From the NCBI GenBank assembly GCA_902464485.1, contig CABQJJ010000008.1, positions 1 to 49,234 of the forward strand: DNA of 49,234 nt. The letters run 5' to 3'. Numbering within the stretch: the first letter of the stretch is position 1; each line of letters opens with the position of its first letter. Both the position numbers and the translations under genes were made by a program. The notes under the pieces were generated by a model. That model saw only the letters and a list, made by a program, of their open reading frames with translations. It did no database searches and was not told the origin of the DNA. Positions 8,101-16,889 of the stretch are shown one piece after another. This DNA comes from an uncultured Collinsella sp. GTDB lineage: Bacteria > Actinomycetota > Coriobacteriia > Coriobacteriales > Coriobacteriaceae.

Positions 8101-9507
8101 GGCTGCGCATCGTACGCCGTGATCGGCCAGTCCATTGCGGGCTGGGGCGTTATGCCGCCGGACGCCGCGGTGCCCCGTGCGGTGCCGTGGCCGCAGCACA
8201 CGGGCTTTTTGGCAACCGTCAACGAGCAACTGCAGCATATTACTTGGACGCGAGGCGCATCGGCATTTGCAACGCGGCCCGTGGGCGCGGCAGGCTGTGG
8301 CCCGGCATCGTTTAGCGTAAGCAACAACGGCAGATGCGTGCTCTATGTAGAGAACACCGATGGCAAGGTGGGACAAACCTACGACGAAGAAGGCAACCCG
8401 GTAGCAGTGATGGGCAAGCACTTCCGCATCTTCGCCAGTACCTTGGCAGGCGATCTGTTCACGGAGCCGTTCGTGATGTGCGAGCTGGACCATCCCGTCG
8501 ATCAGATAACGACATTTTTGACGTCGGGAGGCGTGCTCTCCGCATTCGCCACGCACATTGTGAGCGCGGAGAAGAGCGAGGCAGAGCTGCACGGCATCGA
8601 AGTGCCCTTGGTGGCGTGTGCCACTCCGACGGGCGCGGTCGCTACCTCGGGCGCGGTGGTGCCCGGAGCAGCAGGCGAATCCTTCATGGTCACGGTGCGA
8701 AACGACGGCAACACCTTGCTGACCGCCGGCACGATCGATCTGTACCGAGAGGGCTCCAGCCAGCCGTTCTCCAGCGCGTCCATCGGATTCGGACTAAACG
8801 CACGCATGGCTTCGATCCACGATCCAGAACTTGCCGAGGACGCTTCGGCCAACGACATGGCACACGTGAAGTACGCGCTCGAGACGCTGGACACACGTTT
8901 TGCAACGCACCCGCTGGTAGCCGACAACGGCAACGCCGTGCTGGCGCCGGGTTGCACGGCACAGTTCCGCATGAGCTTCGCCATTCCCGAAAGTTGGAGC
9001 GACGAAGTGGGCAAACGCGTAACGCTGTATGCGAAGACGCGTAATCTGGTGGCGCTCGATCCCGTTACGCTCGAGGAAATTCGACCGGGCGCAAACTCGT
9101 CGCTGGGTGCCGTACTGCACGAGCTTCATGTGCCCGACGCGGCATGCGAACGCTCGGAAGTGCAGGTCGGCGTATGCGGCAGTGCGGATACGACAGGACT
9201 TCACGACGCCCCGATGACAGCAGATGGCGATGGTGGCTCGAGTGGCGGCGGTACTGACGAGGGCGGCGGCTCCGGCGGAAGCAGCTCCGGTGGCGGTAGT
9301 GGCTCTGGCAGTGACAAGGACCACGGCAATAACAAGCGCTCCGGAAAAGCGGGCGCGCTTGCGGGCACGGGCGATGTCAACGCTCCCCTTACGGCAGCCG
9401 CTGCAACACTCGCCGCGGCAGGTGCCGGCCTCGTCGCCTACAGCGCCCGCCGCACGGCGCTCGAAACCGACACCGCCAATGAGGTCAATTCGGATAGGCC
9501 TCGCTAG
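5122..9507 (+). CDS. Very large exported surface protein with LAGTG anchor
   Basis: 1461 residues from the ATG at 5122, which has GGGAG in front; an earlier in-frame start would add a tail unlike a signal sequence. The N-terminus (DRRSLLIAGASSLASIML) resembles a twin-arginine signal. At about residues 55-115 a Cna-B or carboxypeptidase-regulatory-like domain follows (PIAGAKVTL... DEEGTAIFEV). The middle is long, with aromatic-rich blocks resembling beta-propeller or lectin-like modules but no catalytic motif I can name. Near the end come a CARDB-like segment (FMVTVRNDGNTLLTAGTIDLY), a Gly/Ser-rich wall-spanning linker, the motif LAGTGD, a hydrophobic stretch and a basic tail. LAxTG is the class E sortase signal of Actinomycetota. 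Probable role: adhesion or binding at the cell surface. Confidence 0.8.
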   Translation: MLDRRSLLIAGASSLASIMLPRVPGSVNAFILPFAPTEAHADEKDPFRVLVLSRTMFGVVVVDVANKNTPIAGAKVTLASRYAAGKQLTAATDEEGTAIFEVAPLSEGYVDEATLLDAYDLNGGISISMAGYRDVEIPLARIQGGTAITAPTRPLSDGEPYFRQLTFDEWDIQYADATFMAMPKDGTANDQPDMHAFTVQAHLPQGGQATLHINKVMPATGSSPETVTQIGHVKASASGADNLATFTLEDKFLDAASGLLEEGCKLRFVLDYQGKSYTLSSPMAVVTAPAAKAESGSTTIIPTTMDQEITPFDFPASFPGIGGNKFTCWMPTFPILFDFSFAGYVLFGGGYKPASYMNDSGNPDPEYWKKSPRESGAKQANRYLDEMEGKWNQYKSMSAGSGTDPRNTKLLRHHCTLLFTMDIATQLYGSLAYDWVGKTWGDNNDPAYGNIKALFQVRTDLNWTEQFTLGPVPFFLNVNPWVLAKLALAVGAHTHGSGAAFFKNISLDYSNTSGSFTIQIGLAVTFGAGVAGVASSAVRGAASLTLFIGYEKADSHQLPRLRVGADVDVDVILQFVMFKWTTKAWSGSWPTLLDSWNLSVNNGDQYVLQRSELALGGDTPYTLDARFGTPGNAEAGGVPQFIASAAIVTNSELLARAEVAAAAINAAPVVRDWDQAVTRIELEADAESDDTGQVEHFVHALMENGENAAPMYEYTYIGQATNAVADPNANSAGVSEDERGGIKPSSDNVLFAGVLSEAHMKLAMIAGVECLFRIASVRYGDNGRSRLVVHTKANGTWSAPTPVDFPLGFGEGDVERDGIFDYDFDVVEYTDGRGNQDAYVLLVSGERPAGDNTLFDTASTSGILSVVRLRISNDGVRVISHTSWRSISRGRLQEDGYHCLQCPRITAGKTLVDGRLSGAYLHRRGATAEKALGSEAEVALECFALWSDDLGDSLTFRQVLRFPQAPSSIELGAPENINGKMVVPVAYETANGCGCASYAVIGQSIAGWGVMPPDAAVPRAVPWPQHTGFLATVNEQLQHITWTRGASAFATRPVGAAGCGPASFSVSNNGRCVLYVENTDGKVGQTYDEEGNPVAVMGKHFRIFASTLAGDLFTEPFVMCELDHPVDQITTFLTSGGVLSAFATHIVSAEKSEAELHGIEVPLVACATPTGAVATSGAVVPGAAGESFMVTVRNDGNTLLTAGTIDLYREGSSQPFSSASIGFGLNARMASIHDPELAEDASANDMAHVKYALETLDTRFATHPLVADNGNAVLAPGCTAQFRMSFAIPESWSDEVGKRVTLYAKTRNLVALDPVTLEEIRPGANSSLGAVLHELHVPDAACERSEVQVGVCGSADTTGLHDAPMTADGDGGSSGGGTDEGGGSGGSSSGGGSGSGSDKDHGNNKRSGKAGALAGTGDVNAPLTAAAATLAAAGAGLVAYSARRTALETDTANEVNSDRPR

Positions 9508-9559
9508 CTCCTAGTTACTTTTGTGAGAGACGCCGACTCGGCTCATCGAACATCAAAAT

Positions 9560-9589
9560 GGGCTGGCCCCGATAACTCGGAACCAGCCC
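9560..9589 (-). terminator. Terminator of the lipoprotein gene
   Basis: 7-bp stem (9560-9566 with 9583-9589) with a second 4-bp inner stem, followed on the minus strand by CATTTTG. It lies 29 bases past the lipoprotein stop. Confidence 0.6.
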
Positions 9590-9617
9590 TGAGTCGCCTG
9601 ACACGGGAATCACAGCG

Positions 9618-10637
9618 CTACTTGAGCTTTAGCGCCTCCATCATGGGCACGGCGGCGTCCCAATCGATCTTCCAGCCAATCGACACGCGGACGGTTTCAC
9701 CCGTTGCGGGAGCCGTCGCAAACAACGTATGGCCGTTGTCGGGACCGGTAAAGCGCAGCCACGTTATGCCGTTGTACTCGACCTGGTCGGTTGTCGTTCC
9801 CTTGCCTTCATAGATCTGCTCCAAGCTTGCAACTTCCTCCTGGGGCGAACGCGGGAAGATGCTGATGTTCAGGCGTCCTCCAGTCTCGTCGTGGAAGAAG
9901 TCTGCCTTTTCGTGCTCTTCGTTGGACGAATCCAGCGTGTACCCATCGGCGGCCTCGATACTGTACGATGCGCAATCGATGCCGGTCAGATCTGCCTTCT
10001 CGCCAGAATCAGCCACGCCACCGGCCGCCTTGAACTCCTTAGTCTCACACCCCGTGGTGTCAAAGTGCATGGCTTCATGATTCTTGGCGGGGGCGTAAGC
10101 GTCTACGAATTCGACAGTGATGGGCCCGTAGTACGCCGTCTTGGGCGCCCAGAAATACACGTACTCAACGGTCTCGCCCGGACCGATATCTTGCCTCTTG
10201 GAAAGGTCGATGCCCTCGTGAAGCTCATCGGGAGCCTCGCTTGCAACGTAGTCGAGCACAGCCGCCTTGCCGGAAGTAAACAACGGGTCGCCTGCCTCAA
10301 GATCGCCCTGGGCAGCATGCACGTTAAAGGAGCTAAACGTCCTGTTCTTTTCATTGTTGTTGGTGATCTTGACGTGCAGGTAAAAGCCGTCCTGCAGCTT
10401 AGTGTCGCCGCGATAGAACGTACCGTGGGCTACCGACTCGTAGGTTATGCCAGCCACCTCGACCGTCTGCGACTCATAGGCCTTGGCCTTCTTCTCTACG
10501 GGAGCACTGCCGCCCGAGCTGCCAGCCGAGCCGCTCGGAACACTACCGCCACAGCCGGCCACCGAACACGCCAGCACGGCCGAAAGCGTCACGGTGGGAA
10601 TTCCTAACAGCAGCTTTTTCGTCATGGGCTTCATCAT
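9618..10637 (-). CDS. Lipoprotein with DUF5067/DUF4352-like domain
   Basis: 339 residues starting at the ATG at 10637-10635, which has AGGAG 8 bases upstream; longer frames lack a signal sequence. The signal peptide ends in the lipobox SVAGC, giving lipidated Cys29, followed by a Ser/Gly-rich linker. The first domain (about 50-210) resembles the immunoglobulin-like DUF5067/DUF4352 domains common in Coriobacteriia lipoproteins (FYLHVKITNNNEKNRTFSSFNV, then GPGETVEYVYFW). The second domain (about 225-339) is a small alpha/beta unit of unknown type. It is a cell-surface protein and no enzyme motif is evident. Confidence 0.75.
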   Translation of the reverse strand: MMKPMTKKLLLGIPTVTLSAVLACSVAGCGGSVPSGSAGSSGGSAPVEKKAKAYESQTVEVAGITYESVAHGTFYRGDTKLQDGFYLHVKITNNNEKNRTFSSFNVHAAQGDLEAGDPLFTSGKAAVLDYVASEAPDELHEGIDLSKRQDIGPGETVEYVYFWAPKTAYYGPITVEFVDAYAPAKNHEAMHFDTTGCETKEFKAAGGVADSGEKADLTGIDCASYSIEAADGYTLDSSNEEHEKADFFHDETGGRLNISIFPRSPQEEVASLEQIYEGKGTTTDQVEYNGITWLRFTGPDNGHTLFATAPATGETVRVSIGWKIDWDAAVPMMEALKLK

Positions 10638-11068
10638 CCTCACCGCTCCTTTCGGCCTGCAGTTCATCCGTTGCCCGAGTCCCAAGTTGACTCCGTGGCA
10701 TCGGCCTCCACTATGAGCGTATGACGAAACACGGCGCCGGCGAAGTGACCCGTGGCCCAAATAACGACCCGCCAGCGTTCCTTATGGGCCAAAGGGACTC
10801 GCACACGCACGCCCGTGGCCCATAAAACGAGACGCTTGTCCCAATGTTCGATTCGATCCATCCGCAAACAAGGTAGGGCGCCTCCAGCCGCCTTCAAACT
10901 TACTCGGGCAGAATCAACTCGGTCTTGTCCGAGTAAACGCCGTTCCATCGTACTCCGAACGATTGTTCGATGGATTTCGTGTTGGTTGGAATCGCCTGTG
11001 GGCTGGGCTATGCTACCTTGACTATCTATATGACTTAAACGCAGCAAAGGAGCATCGAGAGAGCGAGT
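10638..11068. other. Non-coding spacer with a repeated 19-mer
   Basis: 431 bases without a credible gene between divergent genes. A 19-base sequence occurs twice, 63 bases apart, at 10749-10767 and 10812-10830 (CCCGTGGCCCA followed by nAnAACGA). A related TTATGGGCCAAA lies between them in inverted sense. These may be binding sites for a regulator, but no regulator is identified. The topoisomerase promoter lies at the right side. Confidence 0.4.
10986..11014 (+). promoter_or_regulatory. Candidate sigma70-type promoter of the topoisomerase pair
   Basis: TTGGAA (10986-10991), 17-base spacer, TATGCT (11009-11014), about 55 bases before the first topoisomerase ATG. Confidence 0.45.
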
Positions 11069-13066
11069 ATGGCAAAAAACACCGCAAACTATGGTAACGA
11101 CAGTATCCGCCAGCTCAAGGACGAGGAGCGCGTACGCCTGCGCCCTGCCGTCATCTTTGGCTCGGACGGACTCGATGGCTGTGCACACGCTGCCTTCGAG
11201 ATCCTGTCCAACGCCGTTGACGAGGCGCGCCAGGGTTACGGCAAGCTCATCACCCTTACCGTCTTTCGCGATGGCTCCATTCAGGTAGAGGACAACGGCC
11301 GCGGCTGCCCGCTCGACTGGAACCCTTCCGAGAAGCGCTTTAACTGGGAACTCGTCTTTTGCGAGCTCTACGCCGGCGGAAAGTACAACAACAACCAGGG
11401 CGGCGACTACGACTTCTCGCTCGGCACCAACGGCCTGGGCTCTTGCGCGACCCAGTACGCTTCCGAGTACATGGACGTCACGGTTTGGCGCGACGGCAAC
11501 AAGTACTCCCTGCACTTTAAGAAGGGCAAGGTCGTCGGTGCCAAAAAGAAGGCGCTCGAGATTGAGCCCAGCGACGAGGACCGTACCGGCACCACCATCA
11601 AATGGCGCCCCGATCTTGAGGTCTTTACCTCGATCAGCATCCCCCACGAGTGGTATCGCGAGACCATGCGCCGCCAGGCCGTGGTCAACGCCAACGTGAC
11701 CTTCCGCCTGCGCATCGAGGGCGACGACGGCGAGTTCTCCGAAGAGGACTTCTGCTATCCCAAGGGCATCGAGGACTACGTGCTCGAGAAGGTCGGTACC
11801 GACTACCTTACCGAGCCCTTCTTTATCGAGGCCGACCGTCGCGGTCGCGATCGCGAGGACCTGCCCGATTACAACGTCAAGATCACCGCGTGCATGTGCT
11901 TCTCGCGCACCTTCACGATGCAGGAGTACTACCACAACTCCTCCTGGCTCGAGAACGGCGGTTCGCCCGAGAAGGCAGCCCGCAGCGCTCTGACCAGCGC
12001 CATCGATGCCTACATCAAGAATCAAGGCAAGTACAACAAAAACGAGAGCGGCATCAAGTGGCAGGACGTCCAGGACTGTCTGGTACTGGTGACCAACTGC
12101 TTCTCCACCCAGACGTCCTACGAAAACCAGACCAAGAAGGCCATCAATAACCGCTTTATCCAGCAGGCCATGACGGCATTCTTTAAGGAGCGCCTCTCGA
12201 CCTACTTGATCGAGAACAAGGACGCCGCCAACAAGATCATGGAGCAGGTGCTCATCAACAAGCGCTCACGCGAGAACGCCGAGAAGACGCGTCAGAGCAT
12301 CAAGACCAACCTGCAGCAGAAGACCGACATGGCCAACCGCGTGCAGAAGTTCATCGACTGCCGCTCCAAGGACAAGAGCCGCCGCGAGATCTACATCGTA
12401 GAGGGCGACTCGGCAGCAGGCGCCATTCGCACCTCGCGCGATGCCGAGTTCCAGGGCGTTATGCCCGTCCGCGGTAAGATTCTCAACTGCCTGAAGGAGG
12501 ATTATCCGCGCATCTTTAAGTCCGACATCATCATGGACCTCATGCGCGTGCTGGGCTGCGGCGTGGAGATCAAGGACAAGCGCATCAAGAACCTCGGTGC
12601 CTTTGACCTGGACAACCTCAACTGGAACAAAGTCATCATCTGTACGGATGCCGACGTCGATGGGTACCACATCCGCACGCTCGTGCTCACCATGCTCTAC
12701 CGCCTGGTGCCTACACTTATCGACGAGGGTTACGTGTATATCGCCGAGTCGCCGCTCTACGAGATCAACTGCAAAGAGAAGACCTACTTTGCCTACACCG
12801 AGCTCGAGAAGAACGGCATCCTCAAAGAGATCGGCGACCAAAAGTGCTCGATCAACCGCTCCAAGGGTCTTGGTGAGAACGATCCGGACATGATGTGGCT
12901 CACCACCATGAACCCCGAGACGCGTCGCCTGATCAAGGTGGAGCCCGAGGACGTCACCAAGATGGAAACCATGTTCAACCTGTTGTTGGGCAACGACGAG
13001 GCGGGCCGCAAGCGCCATATCTCCGAGCACGGCAAGGAATACCTGGACCAGCTGGACCTGCAATAG
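11069..13066 (+). CDS. Type IIA topoisomerase subunit B (GyrB/ParE-like)
   Basis: 665 residues. The GHKL ATPase domain shows EILSNAVDEA (about 45-54), VEDNGRGCP and GTNGLGSCATQYAS. The Toprim domain has EGDSAAGAI (about 445) and TDADVDGYHI (about 527), the Mg-binding acidic cluster used in DNA cleavage. The C-terminus ends in an RKRHI...LDQLD tail as in ParE. It forms a two-gene unit with the A subunit downstream (45-base gap). Sequence features such as GLDGCAHAAFEILSNAVDEA are divergent from standard gyrase, so this is likely the second topoisomerase pair of the genome (topoisomerase IV-like) rather than housekeeping gyrase. Confidence 0.88.
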   Translation: MAKNTANYGNDSIRQLKDEERVRLRPAVIFGSDGLDGCAHAAFEILSNAVDEARQGYGKLITLTVFRDGSIQVEDNGRGCPLDWNPSEKRFNWELVFCELYAGGKYNNNQGGDYDFSLGTNGLGSCATQYASEYMDVTVWRDGNKYSLHFKKGKVVGAKKKALEIEPSDEDRTGTTIKWRPDLEVFTSISIPHEWYRETMRRQAVVNANVTFRLRIEGDDGEFSEEDFCYPKGIEDYVLEKVGTDYLTEPFFIEADRRGRDREDLPDYNVKITACMCFSRTFTMQEYYHNSSWLENGGSPEKAARSALTSAIDAYIKNQGKYNKNESGIKWQDVQDCLVLVTNCFSTQTSYENQTKKAINNRFIQQAMTAFFKERLSTYLIENKDAANKIMEQVLINKRSRENAEKTRQSIKTNLQQKTDMANRVQKFIDCRSKDKSRREIYIVEGDSAAGAIRTSRDAEFQGVMPVRGKILNCLKEDYPRIFKSDIIMDLMRVLGCGVEIKDKRIKNLGAFDLDNLNWNKVIICTDADVDGYHIRTLVLTMLYRLVPTLIDEGYVYIAESPLYEINCKEKTYFAYTELEKNGILKEIGDQKCSINRSKGLGENDPDMMWLTTMNPETRRLIKVEPEDVTKMETMFNLLLGNDEAGRKRHISEHGKEYLDQLDLQ

Positions 13067-13111
13067 CAGCAAATCGATAACGACGGCCCATAAGAAGTTC
13101 AAGAGGAAATC

Positions 13112-15352
13112 GTGGCAAAGAAGAAGACGAAGAACCAGCCCAAGAAAAAGCAGGTCAACGCCGAGAACGTCATCGGCCTGCACTCCGAGGTCACCGATCA
13201 GCCGATCACGCAGACGCTCGAGGTCAACTACATGCCCTACGCTATGAGCGTCAACGTCTCGCGTGCGTTCCCCGAGATTGACGGCTTTAAGCCCTCGCAC
13301 CGCAAGCTGCTCTACACCATGTACAAGATGGGTCTGCTCAAGGGCGAGCGCCAGAAGAGCGCCAACATCGTGGGCCAGACCATGAAGCTCAACCCGCACG
13401 GCGACGCCGCGATCTACGAGACGATGGTGCGCCTGGCCACCGGCAACGAGGCGTTGCTCGCCCCCTTCGTGGAGTCGAAGGGCAACTTTGGCAAGTACTA
13501 TTCGGGCGACCTGAGCTACGCCGCCTCGCGCTATACCGAGGCCAAGCTCTCCCCCATTAGCGCCGAGATCTTCAAGGACATCGACAAGGACCCGGTCGAC
13601 TTCGTCGACAGCTACGACGGCGCCATGAAGGAGCCACGCCTGCTGCCCACCACGTTCCCCAACATCCTCGTCTCGGCCAACAAGGGCATCGGCGTCGCCA
13701 TGGCATCCGATATCTGCGGTTTCAACCTCAACGAGGTCTGTACCGCCACAATGCATTACCTGCAGGATCCCGACTGCGACCTGCTCGAATACATGCCCAT
13801 GCCCGACTTCTCGACCGGCGGCGAAATTATCTACCGCCGCGAGGAGATGGAAAAGATAATCGAGACCGGCCTTGGCAGCTTCCAGATCCGCTCCCGCTGG
13901 CGCTGGATTCCCGAAGAGCGCATCATCGAGGTCTACGAGATCCCCTACACCACCAAAACCGATGTCATCATCGAGCGCATCGTCAAGCTCTCCAAAGAGG
14001 GCAAGGTCAAGGAGATTGCCGACATCCGCGACGAGACCGACCTCTCGGGTCTGCGCATCGCCATCGACCTTAAGCGCGGTGTCGACCCCGACAAGCTCAT
14101 GGCGAAGCTCTATCGCTCGACCACGCTGCAGGATTCGTTCTCGTGCAACTTTAACGTGCTGGTCGACGGCTATCCCCGCGTTATGGGCGTGCGCCAGATC
14201 CTGCACGAGTGGGTCAAGTGGCGTATTGAGTCCACGCGTCGCCGCATTAACTTTGACCTGGGCAAAAAGTCCGAGCGTCTGCACCTGCTGCACGGCCTTG
14301 AGGCAATTCTGCTCGACATCGACAAGGCCATCGCCATCATCCGCGGCACTAAGCTCGAGGCCGAGGTCGTGCCCAACCTTATGAAGGGTTTCGACATCGA
14401 CGAGACCCAGGCCGAGTTTGTTGCCGAGCTCAAGCTCCGCAACATCAACGAAGAGTACATTCTCAACCGCACCAAGGACATCGCCAAGCTCGAGGGCGAG
14501 ATTGCCGAGCTTGAGGAGATCCTCTCCAGCGAAGAGAACATCAAGAAGGTCATCAGCGACGAGCTGGCAGCGGTCAACAAGAAGTACGTGATGCCGCGCC
14601 GCACGGGCAGGATTGAGCCCCATGAGGTCATCGAGGTAAGCTTGGAGCCCGAGGTCGAGGAGTACCCGGTCACCATCATGCTCTCGCGCGACGGCTACCT
14701 TAAGAAGATGACGGACCGCGTGCTCAAGAAGGCGACCACGCTCAAGTACAAGGACGGCGACAAACCCTTTATCGAGTTCCCGTCCTCCAACACCCACGAG
14801 CTGCTCGTGTTTACCAACAAGAGCCAGGTGTACAAGTGCAAGGTCGCGGCGTTTGAGGACACCAAGTCGGCCCAGCTGGGCTCGTACCTGCCGACCGATC
14901 TTGAGATGGAACCCGACGAGAGTGTCATCTGGGTCATCGACCCCGAGGATTACAAGGCCGACGTGCTGTTTGTCTTTGAAAACGGCCGCGTGGTGCGCGT
15001 CGCACTTGCCGGATACGTCACCAAGACCAACCGCAAGCGCCTTAAGAACGCCATCTACGGCGGCAGCAAGCTGTTGTATGCCCAGGTGCTCAAGGAAGAC
15101 CGCGACATCGCGCTGGTCTCGAGCGACTATCGTTTGATGAACTTCAACACGTCGCTGCTCAAGACCAAGACGACCACCAACACGCAGGGCGTCCAGGCTT
15201 TCACGGCCAAGAAGGGCCGCTCGGTCACCACCGTCGGCACGACCGAGGAGATTCTTGGCGCCGGCGTCTCGGCTGAAAAGTTCACCGCGCAGAGCCTGCC
15301 CTCTGCCGGTGCCCTCATGAAAGAAAACGACATGCCGAGTCTGTTTGACTAA
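13112..15352 (+). CDS. Type IIA topoisomerase subunit A (GyrA/ParC-like)
   Basis: 746 residues with a lysine-rich N-terminus. The winged-helix cleavage core contains the active-site tyrosine at about residue 141 in AASRYTEAKLS. A coiled-coil tower follows around residues 430-490. The C-terminal domain (about 520-720) is a beta-pinwheel with repeated strands such as VTIMLSRDGYLKKM and DVLFVFENGRVVRV; I do not see a canonical GyrA box, which favours a decatenase/relaxase over a supercoiling gyrase. AAGAGGAAAT precedes the GTG start. Partner of the B subunit upstream. Confidence 0.87.
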   Translation: MAKKKTKNQPKKKQVNAENVIGLHSEVTDQPITQTLEVNYMPYAMSVNVSRAFPEIDGFKPSHRKLLYTMYKMGLLKGERQKSANIVGQTMKLNPHGDAAIYETMVRLATGNEALLAPFVESKGNFGKYYSGDLSYAASRYTEAKLSPISAEIFKDIDKDPVDFVDSYDGAMKEPRLLPTTFPNILVSANKGIGVAMASDICGFNLNEVCTATMHYLQDPDCDLLEYMPMPDFSTGGEIIYRREEMEKIIETGLGSFQIRSRWRWIPEERIIEVYEIPYTTKTDVIIERIVKLSKEGKVKEIADIRDETDLSGLRIAIDLKRGVDPDKLMAKLYRSTTLQDSFSCNFNVLVDGYPRVMGVRQILHEWVKWRIESTRRRINFDLGKKSERLHLLHGLEAILLDIDKAIAIIRGTKLEAEVVPNLMKGFDIDETQAEFVAELKLRNINEEYILNRTKDIAKLEGEIAELEEILSSEENIKKVISDELAAVNKKYVMPRRTGRIEPHEVIEVSLEPEVEEYPVTIMLSRDGYLKKMTDRVLKKATTLKYKDGDKPFIEFPSSNTHELLVFTNKSQVYKCKVAAFEDTKSAQLGSYLPTDLEMEPDESVIWVIDPEDYKADVLFVFENGRVVRVALAGYVTKTNRKRLKNAIYGGSKLLYAQVLKEDRDIALVSSDYRLMNFNTSLLKTKTTTNTQGVQAFTAKKGRSVTTVGTTEEILGAGVSAEKFTAQSLPSAGALMKENDMPSLFD

Positions 15353-15395
15353 CGGGATCGCTCTTCATCAAACGCTGAGCACGACAAACGCCAAA

Positions 15396-15427
15396 GGCCC
15401 AGACGGAACTACCGCCTGGGTCTTTTT
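15396..15427 (+). terminator. Rho-independent terminator of the topoisomerase unit
   Basis: GGCCCAGaCGG pairs with CCGcCTGGGTC around a short loop and is followed by TCTTTTT at 15421-15427, 43 bases after the stop. Confidence 0.85.
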
Positions 15428-15466
15428 ACTAGCTCGAACCTCGCTATAGAAATGGGGCAGCCGGCA

Positions 15467-16240
15467 TCACCTTGATAGCCCGGGTTCCCTGGTCGCTTTG
15501 AGATATTCCTCATCGTTCACAGGCTCCAACCACTCATTGGAGGTTTCTTCGCCCGGAACCTCCAACGCCAGATGGGAGAACCAGCTGTCGAGCGCGGCTC
15601 CGTGCCAATGCTTCACCTCCGGGGCGATGTTGACCACGTCGCCGGGGCGCAGCTCCTGTGCCGGCTTTCCCCATTCCTGGTAAAACCCTCGACCAGCCAC
15701 GCAGACGAGGATCTGCCCGCCGCCGCTTTTGGCGTGATGGGCGTGCCAGTTGTTGCGACAGGCGGGCTCGAACGTCACGTTGTAGACGCCGACCTGTTCG
15801 GCGGAAAGCGGCGCGAGGTAGCTTTGACCGATAAAGTACTTAGCGAATGCGTCGTTGGGGGCACCGATGGGAAACGCCATCTCGTTTTGGTGCTGCGCCT
15901 TTGCGTCGGCGGCGTCGTCGTCCGCCCAGACCTCCTTCGCCATGCGGAAGGCCGCCCATGCCTTGGGCCAGCCTGCGTAAAACGCCGCGTGCGTAAGGAT
16001 TTCCGCTATCTCCGCCCTGGTCACGCCGTTGTTCTTCGCGGACATCAGATGATATTGGAACGAAGAGTCCGTCAGCCCCTGCGCCATTAGGGCCACCACC
16101 GTCACCATGCTGCGGTCTCGAAGGGAGAGCCCGTCTTCTCGGCTCCACACCTCGCCGAACAGCACGTCGTCATTGAGCTGTGCGAATTTGGGGGCGAAGT
16201 CCCCCAGGGCATCCCTGCCCGCCGTCTGCTTAATTGCCAT
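15467..16240 (-). CDS. Carboxymuconolactone decarboxylase-cupin fusion protein
   Basis: 257 residues. Residues about 20-110 are a CMD/AhpD-like domain (LRDRSMVTVVALMAQG... NGVTRAEIAEILTHAAFYAGWPKA). Residues about 130-245 are a cupin with a probable metal site (NNWHAHHAKSGGGQ, then RPGDVVNIAPEVKHWHGA). The order CMD then cupin is a known fusion, often found beside MerR regulators and flavodoxin-like proteins, as here. The CMD part lacks the CxxC of AhpD peroxidase, so a decarboxylase/isomerase-type or unknown activity is more likely. RBS AGGAGGAAAT precedes the ATG. Probably co-transcribed with the flavodoxin-family gene upstream. Confidence 0.88.
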   Translation of the reverse strand: MAIKQTAGRDALGDFAPKFAQLNDDVLFGEVWSREDGLSLRDRSMVTVVALMAQGLTDSSFQYHLMSAKNNGVTRAEIAEILTHAAFYAGWPKAWAAFRMAKEVWADDDAADAKAQHQNEMAFPIGAPNDAFAKYFIGQSYLAPLSAEQVGVYNVTFEPACRNNWHAHHAKSGGGQILVCVAGRGFYQEWGKPAQELRPGDVVNIAPEVKHWHGAALDSWFSHLALEVPGEETSNEWLEPVNDEEYLKATREPGLSR

Positions 16241-16302
16241 GATTTATTTCCTCCTGTCGATGGTTTTGAGTGCAAAACTGCTACCGTGCAGCTAGGCCGC
16301 GC

Positions 16303-16842
16303 CTAGATTCCCATGCCCATTCGTCGCGCCTGCTCTAGAGCGGGGTGACCGGCGATTTCGCCCACACCGTTCACGCCACCGGCGAAAACCGTTCCGGCAA
16401 GCGTGCAGCGGGCGAAGCAGTCAACCCATCCCTGCACCGCTTTTTTCGCGCCGTCGAAGGTCGAGCGCCCGTTCTCCGCCGCCGTCGCCAGCAGATACGC
16501 CTCGGTGAATGCGTAATCGGAGCCGAAGAGCGGGTTGGCGCGGTCCAGCATGGTTTTGAGCTGGCCACAGACGCTGTAGTAATAGACAGGCGTTGCAAAC
16601 ACCAACACATCCGCATCGTGCATTTTGGTGGCAATTTCCACGGCATCGTCTTGGATGACGCAGCGCCCCAGCTTTAGGCAGGCAAGGCAGCCCCTGCAGA
16701 AGCCAAGCTGCTTTTCGCGCAGATGCACGGTTTCCACGCTGTGGCCCGCTTCTCGCGCACCTTTGGCGAATGCGTCCGTCAACGTCTCGGAATTGCCATC
16801 CTTTCGAGGACTTGAAGAGACTATCAAAACCGTTTTGCTCAT
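16303..16842 (-). CDS. Flavodoxin-family NAD(P)H-dependent FMN oxidoreductase
   Basis: 179 residues of the NADPH-dependent FMN reductase-like flavodoxin fold. The FMN phosphate loop is SSSPRKDGNSET. The cluster FCRGCLACLKLGRC resembles the extra cysteine loop of iron-sulfur flavoprotein relatives. TPVYYYSVCGQLKTMLDR is the conserved flavin/active-site segment. It is read toward the CMD-cupin gene and divergently from merR; its promoter overlaps a MerR-type operator, so this gene is very likely the regulator's target. Confidence 0.88.
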   Translation of the reverse strand: MSKTVLIVSSSPRKDGNSETLTDAFAKGAREAGHSVETVHLREKQLGFCRGCLACLKLGRCVIQDDAVEIATKMHDADVLVFATPVYYYSVCGQLKTMLDRANPLFGSDYAFTEAYLLATAAENGRSTFDGAKKAVQGWVDCFARCTLAGTVFAGGVNGVGEIAGHPALEQARRMGMGI

Positions 16843-16889
16843 TACGGAATACCCCTTGCACTCCTTATATATATTGACGAAAATAAAGG

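Noticed and set aside
6547..8592. A 681-codon frame antisense to the large surface protein
   Set aside because: Shadow of the coding strand; no recognisable motif.
12266..14797. An 843-codon frame antisense to both topoisomerase genes
   Set aside because: Low-complexity Leu/Val/Asp/Gly composition typical of the complement of a high-GC gene, and no family resemblance.
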